A stretch of DNA of 64,000 bases from Oceanobacillus chungangensis (GCF_003369565.1 NZ_PIOD01000005.1:455297-519296); one strand, 5' to 3'. Counted from the stretch's first letter, positions 25,787-36,336 are shown. Program-made: numbers and translations. The notes: generated from the sequence alone by a model not told the origin.

Positions 25787-27143
25787 TAAAAAAGAGAAAA
25801 TTTCATTAGTAGGACTAGGTTATGTTGGTATGCCAATTGCTGTTGCATTCGCTAAGAAAGTTGATGTAATTGGATTTGATGTGAATAAACAAAAAATCGA
25901 ACTATATCAGAATGGAATAGATCCTACAAAAGAAGTTGGGAATGAAGTAATCAAGAATACAACTGTTCAATTCACTTCAGATGAATCAATGCTTAAGGAA
26001 GCTAAATTTCATATTGTGGCAGTTCCTACACCGGTGAGAGATGATCATACACCTGATTTAACACCAGTAGAATCCGCAAGTCGCACTCTTGGTAGAAACT
26101 TAACAAAAGGTTCGATAGTTGTTTTTGAATCTACTGTATATCCTGGTGTAACTGAAGATATTTGTGTTCCGATTTTAGAAAAAGAATCTGGACTAAAGTG
26201 CGGAGTTGATTTTAAAGTTGGTTATTCCCCAGAAAGAATCAATCCCGGTGATAAAGTTCATCGACTTGAGACAATAATAAAGGTAGTATCCGGGCAAGAT
26301 GATGATTCTTTAGATATTATTTCAAAAGTATACGAATTAGTTGTAGAAGCAGGTGTTTATAAAGCAGAAAATATTAGAGTTGCTGAAGCAGCAAAGGTAA
26401 TTGAAAACTCTCAGCGTGATATTAATATTGCTTTTATGAATGAGCTATCCATTATTTTTAATAAGATGGGAATTGATACAAATGCTGTGCTCGAAGCAGC
26501 TGGAACGAAATGGAATTTCCTTAAATTCTCTCCTGGACTAGTAGGAGGGCATTGTATAGGGGTTGATCCATACTACCTAACATACAAAGCAGAGCAAATG
26601 GGTTACCATTCTCAAATTATTCTTTCAGGGAGAAAAATAAATGATGATATGGGAAAATATGTAGCTGAGAGTACTGTAAAGCAAATGATCAAAACAAATA
26701 CACAAATAAATGGTGCAAAAGTAGCTCTCTTCGGCGTTACATTTAAAGAGAACACTCCAGATGTTCGAAATACTAAAGTAGTAGATGTAATAAATGAATT
26801 AGAAGAGTACGGTGTGAAAGTAAAGGTTGTTGATCCTACAGCAGACAAAGAGGATTTATGGCGTGAATATGGAATTAAGCTAAGTGAACTGGAAGATATA
26901 AAGGAAATTGATGCAGCTATCTTTGCTGTTCCGCACGACGAGTTCAAAGGAATTCAACTAGAGGATGTTAAAAAGATGTTTAAATCAGCAGAAAATAATA
27001 ATTTTGATGCTATGAACGAAGTAGCTGCAACAATTGACTTTGAAAAAGTAACTGAAAGAAAAGATAGTGTATTGATAGATCTTAAAGGAATGTTTAATAG
27101 AAAAGAAGCAGAAGATACTGGTTTTGTATATTGGGGGTTATAA
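25761..27143 (+). CDS. tviB: UDP-N-acetylhexosamine 6-dehydrogenase (TviB/WbpO type)
   Basis: The 460-residue NAD-dependent enzyme oxidises C6 of UDP-GlcNAc or UDP-GalNAc to the uronic acid. It has [16 protein letters not shown] for NAD binding, [14 protein letters not shown], a catalytic-cysteine segment [19 protein letters not shown] and [17 protein letters not shown]. The sequence groups with TviB/WbpO rather than UDP-glucose dehydrogenases. With the following epimerase it is expected to yield UDP-GalNAcA. The ATG at 25761 follows AAGGAG. Confidence 0.88.
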   Translation: MNLYEMLVDKKEKISLVGLGYVGMPIAVAFAKKVDVIGFDVNKQKIELYQNGIDPTKEVGNEVIKNTTVQFTSDESMLKEAKFHIVAVPTPVRDDHTPDLTPVESASRTLGRNLTKGSIVVFESTVYPGVTEDICVPILEKESGLKCGVDFKVGYSPERINPGDKVHRLETIIKVVSGQDDDSLDIISKVYELVVEAGVYKAENIRVAEAAKVIENSQRDINIAFMNELSIIFNKMGIDTNAVLEAAGTKWNFLKFSPGLVGGHCIGVDPYYLTYKAEQMGYHSQIILSGRKINDDMGKYVAESTVKQMIKTNTQINGAKVALFGVTFKENTPDVRNTKVVDVINELEEYGVKVKVVDPTADKEDLWREYGIKLSELEDIKEIDAAIFAVPHDEFKGIQLEDVKKMFKSAENNNFDAMNEVAATIDFEKVTERKDSVLIDLKGMFNRKEAEDTGFVYWGL

Positions 27144-27145
27144 TA

Positions 27146-28120
27146 ATGGGATATGAAGATATTAAATTTCCAGTTGGAAGTAAATTCTTAGTTACTGGAT
27201 CAGCAGGTTTTATTGGTTCCAATTTAGTAGAAGCTATACTAAAGCTAGGATATAAAGTTAGAGGCCTGGATAATCTTTCCACTGGAAAAAAGGAAAATGT
27301 TGAAGAGTTTATAGATAACCCTAACTATGAATTCATAGAAGGGGATATTCGTGATTTAGACACTTGTATAAAGGCTTGTGAAGGTGTCGATTACGTATTA
27401 AATCAAGCAGCGTGGGGGAGCGTTCCAAGAAGTATTGAAATGCCTTTATTTTATGAAGAGGTAAATATTAAAGGAACATTAAACATGATGGAAGCGGCGA
27501 GGAAAAATGGTGTGAAGAAATTCGTTTATGCATCAAGTTCATCTGTATATGGTGATGAACCAAATCTCCCTAAACAAGAAGGTAGGGAAGGTAATCTGTT
27601 ATCACCTTATGCTCTTACAAAAAGGGTAGACGAGGAATATGGAAAATTATATACAAAATTATATGGTCTCGATACTTATGGGTTACGTTATTTCAATGTA
27701 TTTGGTAGAAGACAAAACCCTGAGGGTGCCTATGCTGCAGTTATTCCAAAATTTATTAAGCAATTGCTTAATAATGAATCACCAACGATAAATGGTGATG
27801 GAAAACAGAGTAGAGATTTTACTTATATAGAAAATGTAATTGAGGCTAATCTAAAAGCTTGTAACTCATCCCATCAAGCTGCAGGGCAGGCCTATAATAT
27901 AGCTTATGGCGGTAGAGAGTTTTTAATTGATATATATAATGAATTGGCAAACGCATTAGGAAAAGACATTGAGCCAATTTTTGGACCAGACCGGAAAGGT
28001 GATATTAAGCATAGTAATGCTGATATAAGTAAAGCAAAGGATTTGCTTGGATATGATCCAGATTGGAGTTTTGAACGGGGAATTGTAGCAGCAATTGATT
28101 GGTATAAGGAGAATTTGTAA
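27146..28120 (+). CDS. tviC: UDP-GlcNAc/GlcNAcA C4-epimerase (TviC/WbpP type)
   Basis: The 324-residue extended SDR has GSAGFIGSNLVEAIL, the Ser-Ser-Ser/YxxxK catalytic set (SSSSVYG and YALTKR), and the WbpP/TviC marker AAWGSVPRS. RYFNVFGRRQNPEGAYAAVIP follows. It interconverts gluco- and galacto-configured UDP-N-acetylhexosamines or their uronates. ATG 27146 has GGGGG eight bases upstream and lies two bases after the previous stop; its stop overlaps the next ATG. Confidence 0.92.
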   Translation: MGYEDIKFPVGSKFLVTGSAGFIGSNLVEAILKLGYKVRGLDNLSTGKKENVEEFIDNPNYEFIEGDIRDLDTCIKACEGVDYVLNQAAWGSVPRSIEMPLFYEEVNIKGTLNMMEAARKNGVKKFVYASSSSVYGDEPNLPKQEGREGNLLSPYALTKRVDEEYGKLYTKLYGLDTYGLRYFNVFGRRQNPEGAYAAVIPKFIKQLLNNESPTINGDGKQSRDFTYIENVIEANLKACNSSHQAAGQAYNIAYGGREFLIDIYNELANALGKDIEPIFGPDRKGDIKHSNADISKAKDLLGYDPDWSFERGIVAAIDWYKENL

Positions 28121-29337
28121 TGGCTAATGAAAAAAAAAAGCTTGTACTAATGATTCCTCAAATGAGACATGGAGGAGCAGAGAGGGTTGTATCTAGACTT
28201 TCATTTTTAATGAGTGATGCATATGATATTAGAATTGTTGTGTTTGATGATTCAATAATAACATATGAAGTAGGCTGTGAGATAATATCATTAAATGCTA
28301 AACCTGATCCAAGCAGCAACATAATAAAAAAAGTTTATAATACATTTAAACGAATATATTTATATAGTAAATATAAAAAAAATAATAATATCGAAACAAC
28401 ATATAGCTTTGGCGATACTGCGAATTTTGTTAATGTATTTTCATTAGGAAGAGATAAAAAGATAGTTTCTATAAGAGGTTTTAAAAGAATTAGGACAGGT
28501 AAAGGAAAAAAAGATAGGTTTATAATTAAACCACTTTTAAAAAAGATTTTTAATAAGTCTGATGCAATTGTTAGTGTTTCTGAGTTAATGTCTAAAACTA
28601 TTATTAAGGAATATGATATTCCTTCTATTAAGGTTAATACCTCTTACAATGGTTATGATGTAGAAAATATACAAAAGCTTTCAAAGGAAGAAGTACCAAA
28701 AGAGTTTCTAAAAGATATTTCTCAGAATAGAGTTATTGTTACCGCTGGGACTTACCGTTCAGAAAAAGGTTACTGGCATTTACTAAAAGCCTTCGCTTTA
28801 GTATTAGGTAGAGAGAAAGATTTAAAACTAGTTATTTTAGGACAAGACTACCGTGGGAATAGAAAAAAAGTAGAAAAGCTGGCAAAGGAACTTAATATAT
28901 CAGATAATATTATATATGGTGGTTATCAATCTAATCCATTTAAATACTTTTCTAAAAGCTCAATATATGTACTTTCCTCAACATTTGAAGGATTCCCTAA
29001 TTCTATGGTTGAGGCTATGGCTTGCCACTTGCCTGTAGTAGCTTCAGATTGTAAAACAGGTCCCCGAGAGATCCTTGCTCCTAATACTAATATATACTCA
29101 TCAACAGAAACAATTGAGATGGGCGAATTTGGAGTTTTAGTACAAAAAATGAATGAAGATGAGAATTATGAACCTAATATTATTGAAGAATGTGATAAAA
29201 ATCTCGCTAAAGCCTTATTGATTTTATTGAAAGATGAAGATACTCGATTGAAGTATGCATCTAAATCTATTCAAAGAGTAAGTGATTTTGATTATTTACA
29301 ATGGTCAAAACAGCAAAATGAAATAATTACTAACTAG
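28120..29337 (+). CDS. GT4 glycosyltransferase
   Basis: The 405-residue GT-B enzyme starts with MIPQMRHGGAERVVSRLS, a typical GT4 N-terminus, and carries TAGTYRSEKGYWHLLKAF and a donor site STFEGFPNSMVEAMACHLPVV. The 28-kb point also marks a clear drop in GC content that continues to 35 kb, suggesting exchange of the serotype-specific part of the locus. Sugar specificity cannot be read. Confidence 0.87.
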   Translation: MANEKKKLVLMIPQMRHGGAERVVSRLSFLMSDAYDIRIVVFDDSIITYEVGCEIISLNAKPDPSSNIIKKVYNTFKRIYLYSKYKKNNNIETTYSFGDTANFVNVFSLGRDKKIVSIRGFKRIRTGKGKKDRFIIKPLLKKIFNKSDAIVSVSELMSKTIIKEYDIPSIKVNTSYNGYDVENIQKLSKEEVPKEFLKDISQNRVIVTAGTYRSEKGYWHLLKAFALVLGREKDLKLVILGQDYRGNRKKVEKLAKELNISDNIIYGGYQSNPFKYFSKSSIYVLSSTFEGFPNSMVEAMACHLPVVASDCKTGPREILAPNTNIYSSTETIEMGEFGVLVQKMNEDENYEPNIIEECDKNLAKALLILLKDEDTRLKYASKSIQRVSDFDYLQWSKQQNEIITN

Positions 29338-29398
29338 ATATCAGTTATCTTTAAAATGATTTAGAATTTTTAACTGAAATAAATACGGGGGATTATCG

Positions 29399-29938
29399 AT
29401 GATTAAAATGATAATCAGAAAAATAAGGAATTATTTTTTTATAAAAGGAAATATAAATATCGGTTCCAATACTAGAATACTAACTAAAATTAGTAACTTT
29501 GGTTCTGAACCTTATCTGATCGAAATAGGAAGTAATTGTACAATTACATCAGGCGTTAAATTTATTACTCATGATGCTTCGGTAGCAGTAGTCCTAAAAT
29601 ATTTAAATAAAGATCGAATAATAGAGAATAAAAAGTTTGAAATTATGTCTAGGATAAAAGTTCATGACAACTGTATGATAGGTGTAAATAGTATCATTAT
29701 GCCGGGTGTAAGTATAGGACCGAATAGTATTGTTGGTTCAGGATCTATTGTTACAAAGGATGTCCCGCAGGGGGTAGTAGTTGCAGGGAATCCTGCAAAG
29801 ATTATTTGCTCAATTGATGAGTTTGTAGATAAGGTTAATTCTAAAATGACACTTATACCTATGGAAAGCAATCCTGAAAATCGAAAGCAAGCAATATTAA
29901 ACATTCTAGATAGAATTGACGAGTCAAACATTAATTAA
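29399..29938 (+). CDS. Hexapeptide-repeat O-acetyltransferase
   Basis: The 179-residue protein is built of left-handed beta-helix hexapeptides (IGSNCTITSGV, IGVNSIIMPGVSIGPNSIVGSGSIVTKDVPQG), with the catalytic His in FITHDASV. It is related to the CysE/LacA/NodL acetyltransferases and probably acetylates a sugar of the repeat unit. It ends the first part of the operon; 700 bases without genes follow. Confidence 0.85.
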   Translation: MIKMIIRKIRNYFFIKGNINIGSNTRILTKISNFGSEPYLIEIGSNCTITSGVKFITHDASVAVVLKYLNKDRIIENKKFEIMSRIKVHDNCMIGVNSIIMPGVSIGPNSIVGSGSIVTKDVPQGVVVAGNPAKIICSIDEFVDKVNSKMTLIPMESNPENRKQAILNILDRIDESNIN

Positions 29939-30638
29939 ATTTGCTCTCAAAATAATATTTTTTCTTGGGTATATCGTATTTACTTTTTAGATGGCTAGTA
30001 TTCTTTAAGTAATCAATTATCGAAAACTATCAATAGTAATAGATATTTATCTGTTGAAATTCAGTGAAAGAATATTGTAACAGAGTATAGGGAGAAAAAT
30101 TATTTTCGGTAATCAGAACAAAGAATTCGAATCAAATTCTCTATAGAATTAAACGTGCTATTTTATCTTAATGGATTTCCGTAAAATACAGACTTGAATA
30201 ATTTAAATTATCGGAATCTCCGTATTCTATAAATGGAACTTTGGAATTATATTTCTTATTCCATTGTACAATTAATAAGACACTCTAGAAGGATAGTGAC
30301 TGGCGATTTAAAGAAAGTCACTATCTTTAACTTGTGCACTAGGTGAGCATTGAAAAATGCTAACTAAAGACTTTTAGCAATATATTATATTCATAACCTT
30401 AATAGACAATTGTTTTAACTATAGTATAAGATTGAAAATCAAGACTTAAGGTTTTATTATCAGTTTATGAATTTAAAAGTGGTTATAACATGCAATTCTT
30501 TTAATTTGCTATAGTGTAAGGATAACCTTATGTGTTATTTAAATTAGTTGTATTAAACTATAGGGCTAATAGCGCTTCCTATATTAATAATGTACATGTT
30601 TTTGTTATACAATAAAGTATATTTTGGGGTGGTAAAGG
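29939..30638. other. AT-rich 700-base gap inside the polysaccharide locus
   Basis: No gene or gene remnant is visible on either strand. It contains the terminator at 30292-30328 and must hold a promoter for the genes from 30639 on, but no convincing -35/-10 pair stands out in this very AT-rich DNA. It may be the scar of a recombination between the conserved and variable halves of the locus. Confidence 0.5.
30292..30328 (+). terminator. Terminator within the polysaccharide locus
   Basis: GATAGTGACT (30292-30301) pairs perfectly with AGTCACTATC (30316-30325), followed by TTT. Confidence 0.7.
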
Positions 30639-31727
30639 GTGAATATAAGCATTTTAATATCTTCATTGAATCGTGGTGGAGCCGAAAGAGTTGCTGCTGC
30701 ATTAGCTAATGACTTTTACCAACGGGGAGATAACATTACAGTTATTTGTCTTGATAAAGCACCGCCGAGTTACTCATTAAATAAAAATATCCAGTTTTTA
30801 TCTGTATTTCCAGGTGAAAACAAAAGAATTATTAGCATGGTAAAGAGGTTGTTCTTATTAAAAAAAAATTTAAGACAAACACAACCTGACGTAGTTCTTT
30901 GCTTTTCTATGAAAAATGTTTTTTATGCCCTCTTAGCTCGTCCGAGAAAATCGAGAGTAATTGGTTCAGAACGATCAAATCCATATTATGCAAATAAAAA
31001 TATGTTAATTAAATTGATTGAAAAATTATTTCTTCCATTAGCAAATGGTTATATTTTCTTAACATCAGAGGGAAAGGAGTATTATTCTAGAGCATTACAA
31101 AGAAAAAGTACTGTAATACCTAATGGTTTATTTGCCGAGGATATTCCTAAAAAAACTGTACCTTTTGAAACTAGAAGAATGAATATAATTACTGCTGTTG
31201 GTCGGTTACATCCAGTAAAGGATCATGTAACAATGATAAAAGCCTTTAAATTATTTCAAGAAAAGCATTCAAATTACAAGTTAAAAATATACGGAGATGG
31301 AATCGAATCTAATAAGTTAAAAAAACTTGTACAGGATTTGGGTTTAAGTGAGAGTGTCACATTCGAAGGGATTGTTGATAATGTTGTAGAACATATTGCC
31401 GATTCTGGGATGTTCATTTTAACTAGTAAAAGTGAAAGCTGGGGGAATGCATTAATGGAAGCTTTATCTTGTGGAATCCCAAGTATATCTACTGATTGTG
31501 ATTTTGGACCACGTGCGATGATAGAGAATGAAGTTAATGGTTTACTAGTTCCTGTGGGTGATGTAGAAGCTATTGCCAGGGCAATGGATAGGATAGCGGT
31601 AAATCAAGAATTTGCAAGAAATTTATCCGAAAATGCTTTGTTAATTCGAAAAAGTCACAGTTCAACAAAAATTGCTAATAGATACTATGAATTTATTAAA
31701 AAGATATCTACTGGTTTAGAAAGGTAA
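30639..31727 (+). CDS. GT4 glycosyltransferase
   Basis: The 362-residue GT-B enzyme opens with SSLNRGGAERVAAALAN and carries GSERSNPYYANKN, AVGRLHPVKDHVTMIKAF and the donor site TSKSESWGNALMEALSCGIPSI. It resembles GalNAc-alpha-GalNAc-type transferases (PglJ/PglH-like), but specificity is not certain. The start is GTG 30639, with GGGGTGG six bases upstream. Confidence 0.87.
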   Translation: MNISILISSLNRGGAERVAAALANDFYQRGDNITVICLDKAPPSYSLNKNIQFLSVFPGENKRIISMVKRLFLLKKNLRQTQPDVVLCFSMKNVFYALLARPRKSRVIGSERSNPYYANKNMLIKLIEKLFLPLANGYIFLTSEGKEYYSRALQRKSTVIPNGLFAEDIPKKTVPFETRRMNIITAVGRLHPVKDHVTMIKAFKLFQEKHSNYKLKIYGDGIESNKLKKLVQDLGLSESVTFEGIVDNVVEHIADSGMFILTSKSESWGNALMEALSCGIPSISTDCDFGPRAMIENEVNGLLVPVGDVEAIARAMDRIAVNQEFARNLSENALLIRKSHSSTKIANRYYEFIKKISTGLER

Positions 31728-31732
31728 CTAAC

Positions 31733-33238
31733 ATGTTAACAAATAATCAAGACTTATACCCTAAAAAAAAGAGAATAAACTACACAATACTTATTTTATT
31801 ATTATCAATAATTAGTTCTAGTCTATGCATTTCTTTAATATTAATATTTGATAATACAAGACCTAGTATTTATAATCTAATTTGGATGTTGCCTCTTACC
31901 TTTGCGTTAATTTGTATAGCTATATTAAATCAGGGTCATGTACTATTCTACCGTATAAGTAGTCTATTAGTGATTTCTGTATATTTTATTAGAATGGTTA
32001 TTTCCCCTCTAGTTATGTTTTTGGGGAATTATTCTACATTCGGATCAGGGTATTATCTATATGCATATCTAGATAATGCGATACTTTTAATGTGTTACGA
32101 GGCAATTGTTGTATTTACCTTTCTTATATATAAAATTTCTAATTTAAAGAATAGTAATAATCCAATAATACAAATTAACAATAAATCGAAGGTTCGACAT
32201 AAAATAAAACTGCCAATTCTTTTTAAATTTATTGTTTTTGGTTTAATATCCTTTATAATCTTATTAATACTTTCTGATCCAACTTTACTGCGTTCAAATT
32301 TCCTGTTTTTAATTGGAACATCAGAAGATTGGCAAATTCAAGAAAATTATGCATCACTAAGTGGTGGTGGCTCTGGTACGCTAGGAATTTTGGTAACACT
32401 ATTAAACACAGTGTTTTGGTTAGTTCAAGCACTTTTACCCCCAATAATAATGTTAAAAATAGTACAAATGAAAGTGCCATATTTTTACAAACTATTCCTG
32501 TCACTCCTTTTGTTAAGTGCTGTAATGCTTATATCAACTGAAACACGAGCACATTCAATTGAGGTTGCTCTAACATTGGTGATTATAATGATTGTTTTAT
32601 ATGGTAGACGTTTTACAAAATTTATTCCTCTTTTAATGATAACAATAGTATATATTACCATTTCTGGTCTTTTTGCAAAAAGCGGAATGGAATTTAGCTT
32701 TGAAGAATTGAGTAAAACATTAACAGCATACTTTAGTGGACCGCAAAATGTTGCAGTTGCTATTGGAGCAGCTAAAGATTATAGTTCGCTAGGTATTGCT
32801 ATGATACCTGCAGACATTTTTATGAAAATACCGTATTTATCCAGTTTTTTTGAGCCAATGTTTAAGGAAACAACAAATACCATCTTTAATGTAGCATATG
32901 CTGCTATGGAAGGAAGATATATTGGTCAAATCATTCCAAGTGTTGGTCAAGGTTATGCGTATTTTGGTTTTCTTCTAGCACCAATAATCCCTTGTTTAGC
33001 TGTATGGATTGCAATATCATTTGAAAAAAGAGCAAGAGATACATCAAATATCGTGTTTAAATTCATTTTTTATATGGGGACTATAATGATGGCTAGAGTT
33101 ACAGTTTTATCTAATATGCTTTCAGGGGTAAATTATTTATTTAATATAATTTTGACCTTATTAATTGCTTATATATCATTTAAGCTTATTAAGATGGATA
33201 AAGGGACTATACGAAATAAAAAATGGATATTGGAGTAA
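31733..33238 (+). CDS. wzy: Wzy-like repeat-unit polymerase
   Basis: The 501-residue protein has about twelve to fourteen hydrophobic segments and a large external loop containing GTSEDWQIQENYASLSGG. This is the layout of O-antigen/oligosaccharide repeat-unit polymerases, whose sequences are otherwise poorly conserved. Position between a glycosyltransferase and the flippase supports the call. It would link lipid-borne repeat units outside the membrane. Membrane topology and context, not motifs, carry the assignment. Confidence 0.75.
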   Translation: MLTNNQDLYPKKKRINYTILILLLSIISSSLCISLILIFDNTRPSIYNLIWMLPLTFALICIAILNQGHVLFYRISSLLVISVYFIRMVISPLVMFLGNYSTFGSGYYLYAYLDNAILLMCYEAIVVFTFLIYKISNLKNSNNPIIQINNKSKVRHKIKLPILFKFIVFGLISFIILLILSDPTLLRSNFLFLIGTSEDWQIQENYASLSGGGSGTLGILVTLLNTVFWLVQALLPPIIMLKIVQMKVPYFYKLFLSLLLLSAVMLISTETRAHSIEVALTLVIIMIVLYGRRFTKFIPLLMITIVYITISGLFAKSGMEFSFEELSKTLTAYFSGPQNVAVAIGAAKDYSSLGIAMIPADIFMKIPYLSSFFEPMFKETTNTIFNVAYAAMEGRYIGQIIPSVGQGYAYFGFLLAPIIPCLAVWIAISFEKRARDTSNIVFKFIFYMGTIMMARVTVLSNMLSGVNYLFNIILTLLIAYISFKLIKMDKGTIRNKKWILE

Positions 33239-33244
33239 TATTAA

Positions 33245-34795
33245 ATGAGTAATAGTCGTACTATAAACACATTAAGAAACACTGTTTCCGGTATTATGGG
33301 GCAATTTTTAATCTATTTAACTACTTTTGTATATCGTACTATTTTTATTTATGTTTTAGGTAAAACATATTTAGGTATTTCAGGTTTATTTACTAACATT
33401 TTAATGTTACTATCGATTGTAGAATTGGGAATTGGCAGTGCAATAAATTTTAGTCTATATAAACCAATCGCCGAGGGAAATATACAAAAGATTAAAAGCT
33501 TAATGCATTTCTATAAAAGATTATATCGTATTATTGCTATTGCTGTAGCAGTATTAGGTCTTTCACTTTTGCCTTTTTTGGATTTCTTTATAGTAGGTAG
33601 TTTGGATATTTCAGAACCATTATCACTAATATATATACTATATCTACTCAATTCCTTAGTGTCATATATTAGTGCTCATAAGCAAGCATTGATAATGGCA
33701 GATCAAAAAGGTTATATAATAACAGTATATAGAAATGGTTTTCTTTTAGTCCGAGACGTACTATTAATTATATGGTTGTTAATATTTAATACATTTTTGC
33801 CAACCTTAATTATACAAGTAGTAACTACACTTTTAATCAATTTGTTTCTATCAAGAAAAGCCAATAAAATGTATCCATATCTTCGAGATAAGAATGTATT
33901 AAGTTTAGACCTAGATACAAAGAAAGATTTGACAATAAAAATAAAATCTATGTTTTTGTATAAAATAGGTGCGACTATTGTACATGGAACAGATAACATT
34001 TTAATATCAAAATTTATCGGAATCGGTTCGGTTGGGATGTATTCAAACTATTTATTAGTAATAAACTCTGCTAGAACGTTGATACAATATTTAATTACTG
34101 CTCTAACGCCTAGTGTGGGGAATAGTATTGCCTTAAGTGACAGAAAGACGGTATTTAGAATATATAACTCATTGTATTTTATTATATTTTGGATTTACTC
34201 TCTTTTTGCTACTTGCTTTTTTATATTGCTAAATCCTTTTATTACAATATGGATAGGTGAGGAGTACTTATTTTCACAATTAATAGTAGCGGCAATAGTA
34301 TTGAATTTCTATCTATATGGGATTCACCAACATATGTTGATTTATAGAAATGCATTAGGTTTGTATCAGTACGCAAAATCCAAGCCTATATTTGAAGCAA
34401 TAATAAATTTAGTTGCATCTATTTATTTATTAAAACAATTTGGTTTAGTAGGAGTAATACTAGGAACTACAATTAGTTATATTACAACAGGACTTTGGAT
34501 AGAACCATATGTACTTTATAAACACTTTTTAAAAACAGGTAGTAAAGAGTATTGGATCAGATATATCATATATATAAGTATAACGATATTGAATATAACA
34601 TTAATGTATTTTATAGCAGAATTTATTTTCGATGGTACATTACTTATGTTTATAGTACTAGCTATGCTATGTATAATAATTCCTAACATAATAATAGTAT
34701 TGGTTTTCCATAACACTCCAGAATTTGTCGATTTTATAAAAAGAATAAAACATTTAGTAAATCAAATGTTAACAAAATTAAAAAGTAGAACATAA
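33245..34795 (+). CDS. wzx: Wzx-type oligosaccharide flippase (MATE/MOP superfamily)
   Basis: The 516-residue membrane protein has about fourteen hydrophobic segments. The N-terminus (NTVSGIMGQFLIYLTTFVYRT, with YLGISGLFTNIL) and LSIVELGIGSAINFSLYKP are characteristic of the polysaccharide transporter family found in Gram-positive capsule loci. It moves the undecaprenyl-linked repeat unit to the outer membrane leaflet for the polymerase encoded seven bases upstream. Confidence 0.88.
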   Translation: MSNSRTINTLRNTVSGIMGQFLIYLTTFVYRTIFIYVLGKTYLGISGLFTNILMLLSIVELGIGSAINFSLYKPIAEGNIQKIKSLMHFYKRLYRIIAIAVAVLGLSLLPFLDFFIVGSLDISEPLSLIYILYLLNSLVSYISAHKQALIMADQKGYIITVYRNGFLLVRDVLLIIWLLIFNTFLPTLIIQVVTTLLINLFLSRKANKMYPYLRDKNVLSLDLDTKKDLTIKIKSMFLYKIGATIVHGTDNILISKFIGIGSVGMYSNYLLVINSARTLIQYLITALTPSVGNSIALSDRKTVFRIYNSLYFIIFWIYSLFATCFFILLNPFITIWIGEEYLFSQLIVAAIVLNFYLYGIHQHMLIYRNALGLYQYAKSKPIFEAIINLVASIYLLKQFGLVGVILGTTISYITTGLWIEPYVLYKHFLKTGSKEYWIRYIIYISITILNITLMYFIAEFIFDGTLLMFIVLAMLCIIIPNIIIVLVFHNTPEFVDFIKRIKHLVNQMLTKLKSRT

Positions 34796-34806
34796 GGGGA
34801 TAGAAA

Positions 34807-35385
34807 ATGTTATTTAAAGCTATTAAAATGCTTTGGTATTTTATTGTCGGTAACATATGTGCATTATTTTTATATGAAAGCAAGTATATACAGGGAAGAT
34901 ATTTTGAAGGAAAGTATTTTGGAATTTATTCAAGAGGGTGGCAATGGGTAGTAAATGACTTTAAAGGACGAGTTTTCTTAGGGATAAATAAAGATATACG
35001 ATTACCAATATCGATTGGTAATCGTATAAATAATTACAAAAATTTAAATTTTGATCCTAATGATTTACAAATATTTCAAGGAACTGGAAAGTACTTTCAA
35101 GCCCAAGATGCTAAGATCACTATTGGTCGAGGTTGTTATGTTGCAAATAATGTTGGATTTATAACTACAAATCATGACATTAAAGATCCAAGTAAACATG
35201 TGGAAGGTAAAGATATAATAATAGGAGAAAATTGTTGGATTGGTATGAATAGTGTAATTCTGCCTGGAGTTGTCCTAGGACCTAATACAACTGTTGGAGC
35301 TGGCTCTATAGTAACTAAGAGTTTTCCGGAAGGGTATTGTGTTATTGTTGGAAATCCAGCCAGAGTAATAAAAAAATTAAGTTAA
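34807..35385 (+). CDS. Hexapeptide-repeat acetyltransferase
   Basis: The 192-residue protein has an N-terminal hydrophobic segment and a C-terminal beta-helix (IGRGCYVANNVGFITTNHDIKDPSKH, then IGMNSVILPGVVLGPNTTVGAGSIVTKSF). The catalytic His is in TNHDI. It probably O-acetylates the surface polysaccharide. RBS AAGGGGAT precedes the ATG, and it is the last clear gene of the locus operon. Confidence 0.85.
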   Translation: MLFKAIKMLWYFIVGNICALFLYESKYIQGRYFEGKYFGIYSRGWQWVVNDFKGRVFLGINKDIRLPISIGNRINNYKNLNFDPNDLQIFQGTGKYFQAQDAKITIGRGCYVANNVGFITTNHDIKDPSKHVEGKDIIIGENCWIGMNSVILPGVVLGPNTTVGAGSIVTKSFPEGYCVIVGNPARVIKKLS

Positions 35386-35610
35386 CATTGTTATGTCTTG
35401 GTTCTAGTGATAAAAAATTATACACTTTCTTGCAGAATTTATTGAGAGAGAACGAGTTAACTTGTATTACTGTTGTTTAAACTGATATTAATAAACTATC
35501 ATATAAGTATGAAGAAATATATATGTTTATACTTAGTAATCACTGTATATAGTACAATAAATAAGAGGTCGATAAAGATTATGTGACTATACAGAGAGAA
35601 GTGTAACTGA

Positions 35611-36174
35611 ATGAAATTAATAAAGAAATTAACTTGTATTGTAACCCTGTTAATATGTTTTTATTTTCTATTAATTTTAGGTAGAGAATTTTTAATTGTT
35701 AATGAAAAACCAAAGAAAGTGGATGCTATTATTGTATTAAGTGGAGAAATGGGAAGGTTAGAAAAAGCAGCAGAACTTTTTAGAGAAGGCTATGCAGAGT
35801 TTTTAATGCTTTCTAATTCGAGTGTATTAGGCACGACAATACAGGAAGCAACTGACCTTGGAATACCTTACAATAAAATAATTTCTGAAGAAGAAGCAAC
35901 AAGTACATATACGAATGCTCTTTATACAAAAAAAGAAATGGAAAAAAATAATCTAAAATCGGCAATTGTCGTATCGTCAGATTTCCACATGAGAAGATCG
36001 AAATTAATTTTTGATAGATTATATAAAGGAACAGGTATTGAGCTTACTTATGTAGCCTCGCCCTCGATGGAAAGAACATGGTTAACAGAAGAAAGTGAGA
36101 GAAATCTTGTTTTTCGAGAATGGACGAAACTGATTGGCTATTGGTTGCATATGTATAAGTTTACTGAAGACTAA
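35611..36174 (+). CDS. YdcF-like DUF218 membrane-anchored protein
   Basis: The 187-residue protein has one N-terminal membrane segment (~7-27) and a DUF218/YdcF domain: DAIIVLSG, RLEKAAELFREG, STYTNALYTK and VVSSDFHMRRSKLIF. Family members are implicated in envelope processes, including polysaccharide synthesis. The gene is 225 bases downstream of the acetyltransferase, so it may have its own promoter. It is common at the ends of exopolysaccharide loci. Confidence 0.85.
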   Translation: MKLIKKLTCIVTLLICFYFLLILGREFLIVNEKPKKVDAIIVLSGEMGRLEKAAELFREGYAEFLMLSNSSVLGTTIQEATDLGIPYNKIISEEEATSTYTNALYTKKEMEKNNLKSAIVVSSDFHMRRSKLIFDRLYKGTGIELTYVASPSMERTWLTEESERNLVFREWTKLIGYWLHMYKFTED

Positions 36175-36291
36175 AGAGTGTGCTATCTTGATAATCTCTG
36201 CATGAAATTGAACCCTTTAAGACATAGCTAATTCACTTCCTGTACAATGAATGAGCCAATTGGTGCAAATTTACATATAGGAGATTTTATT

Positions 36292-36336
36292 GTGGTTAGG
36301 TATCGAGAAATATTAAATTCTCTTTCACAGGAATAA
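36292..36336 (+). pseudogene. 5' stub of an IS21-type istA
   Basis: A GTG behind AGGAG reads VRYREILNSLSQE and then stops. This resembles the start of IS21-family IstA transposases (KYREILRL-x-SQG). A TGAGCCA-x-TTG block just upstream (36252) recurs at 36404 and 36429, resembling the multiple short end-repeats of IS21-type elements. What is left is a heavily deleted element. Confidence 0.45.
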
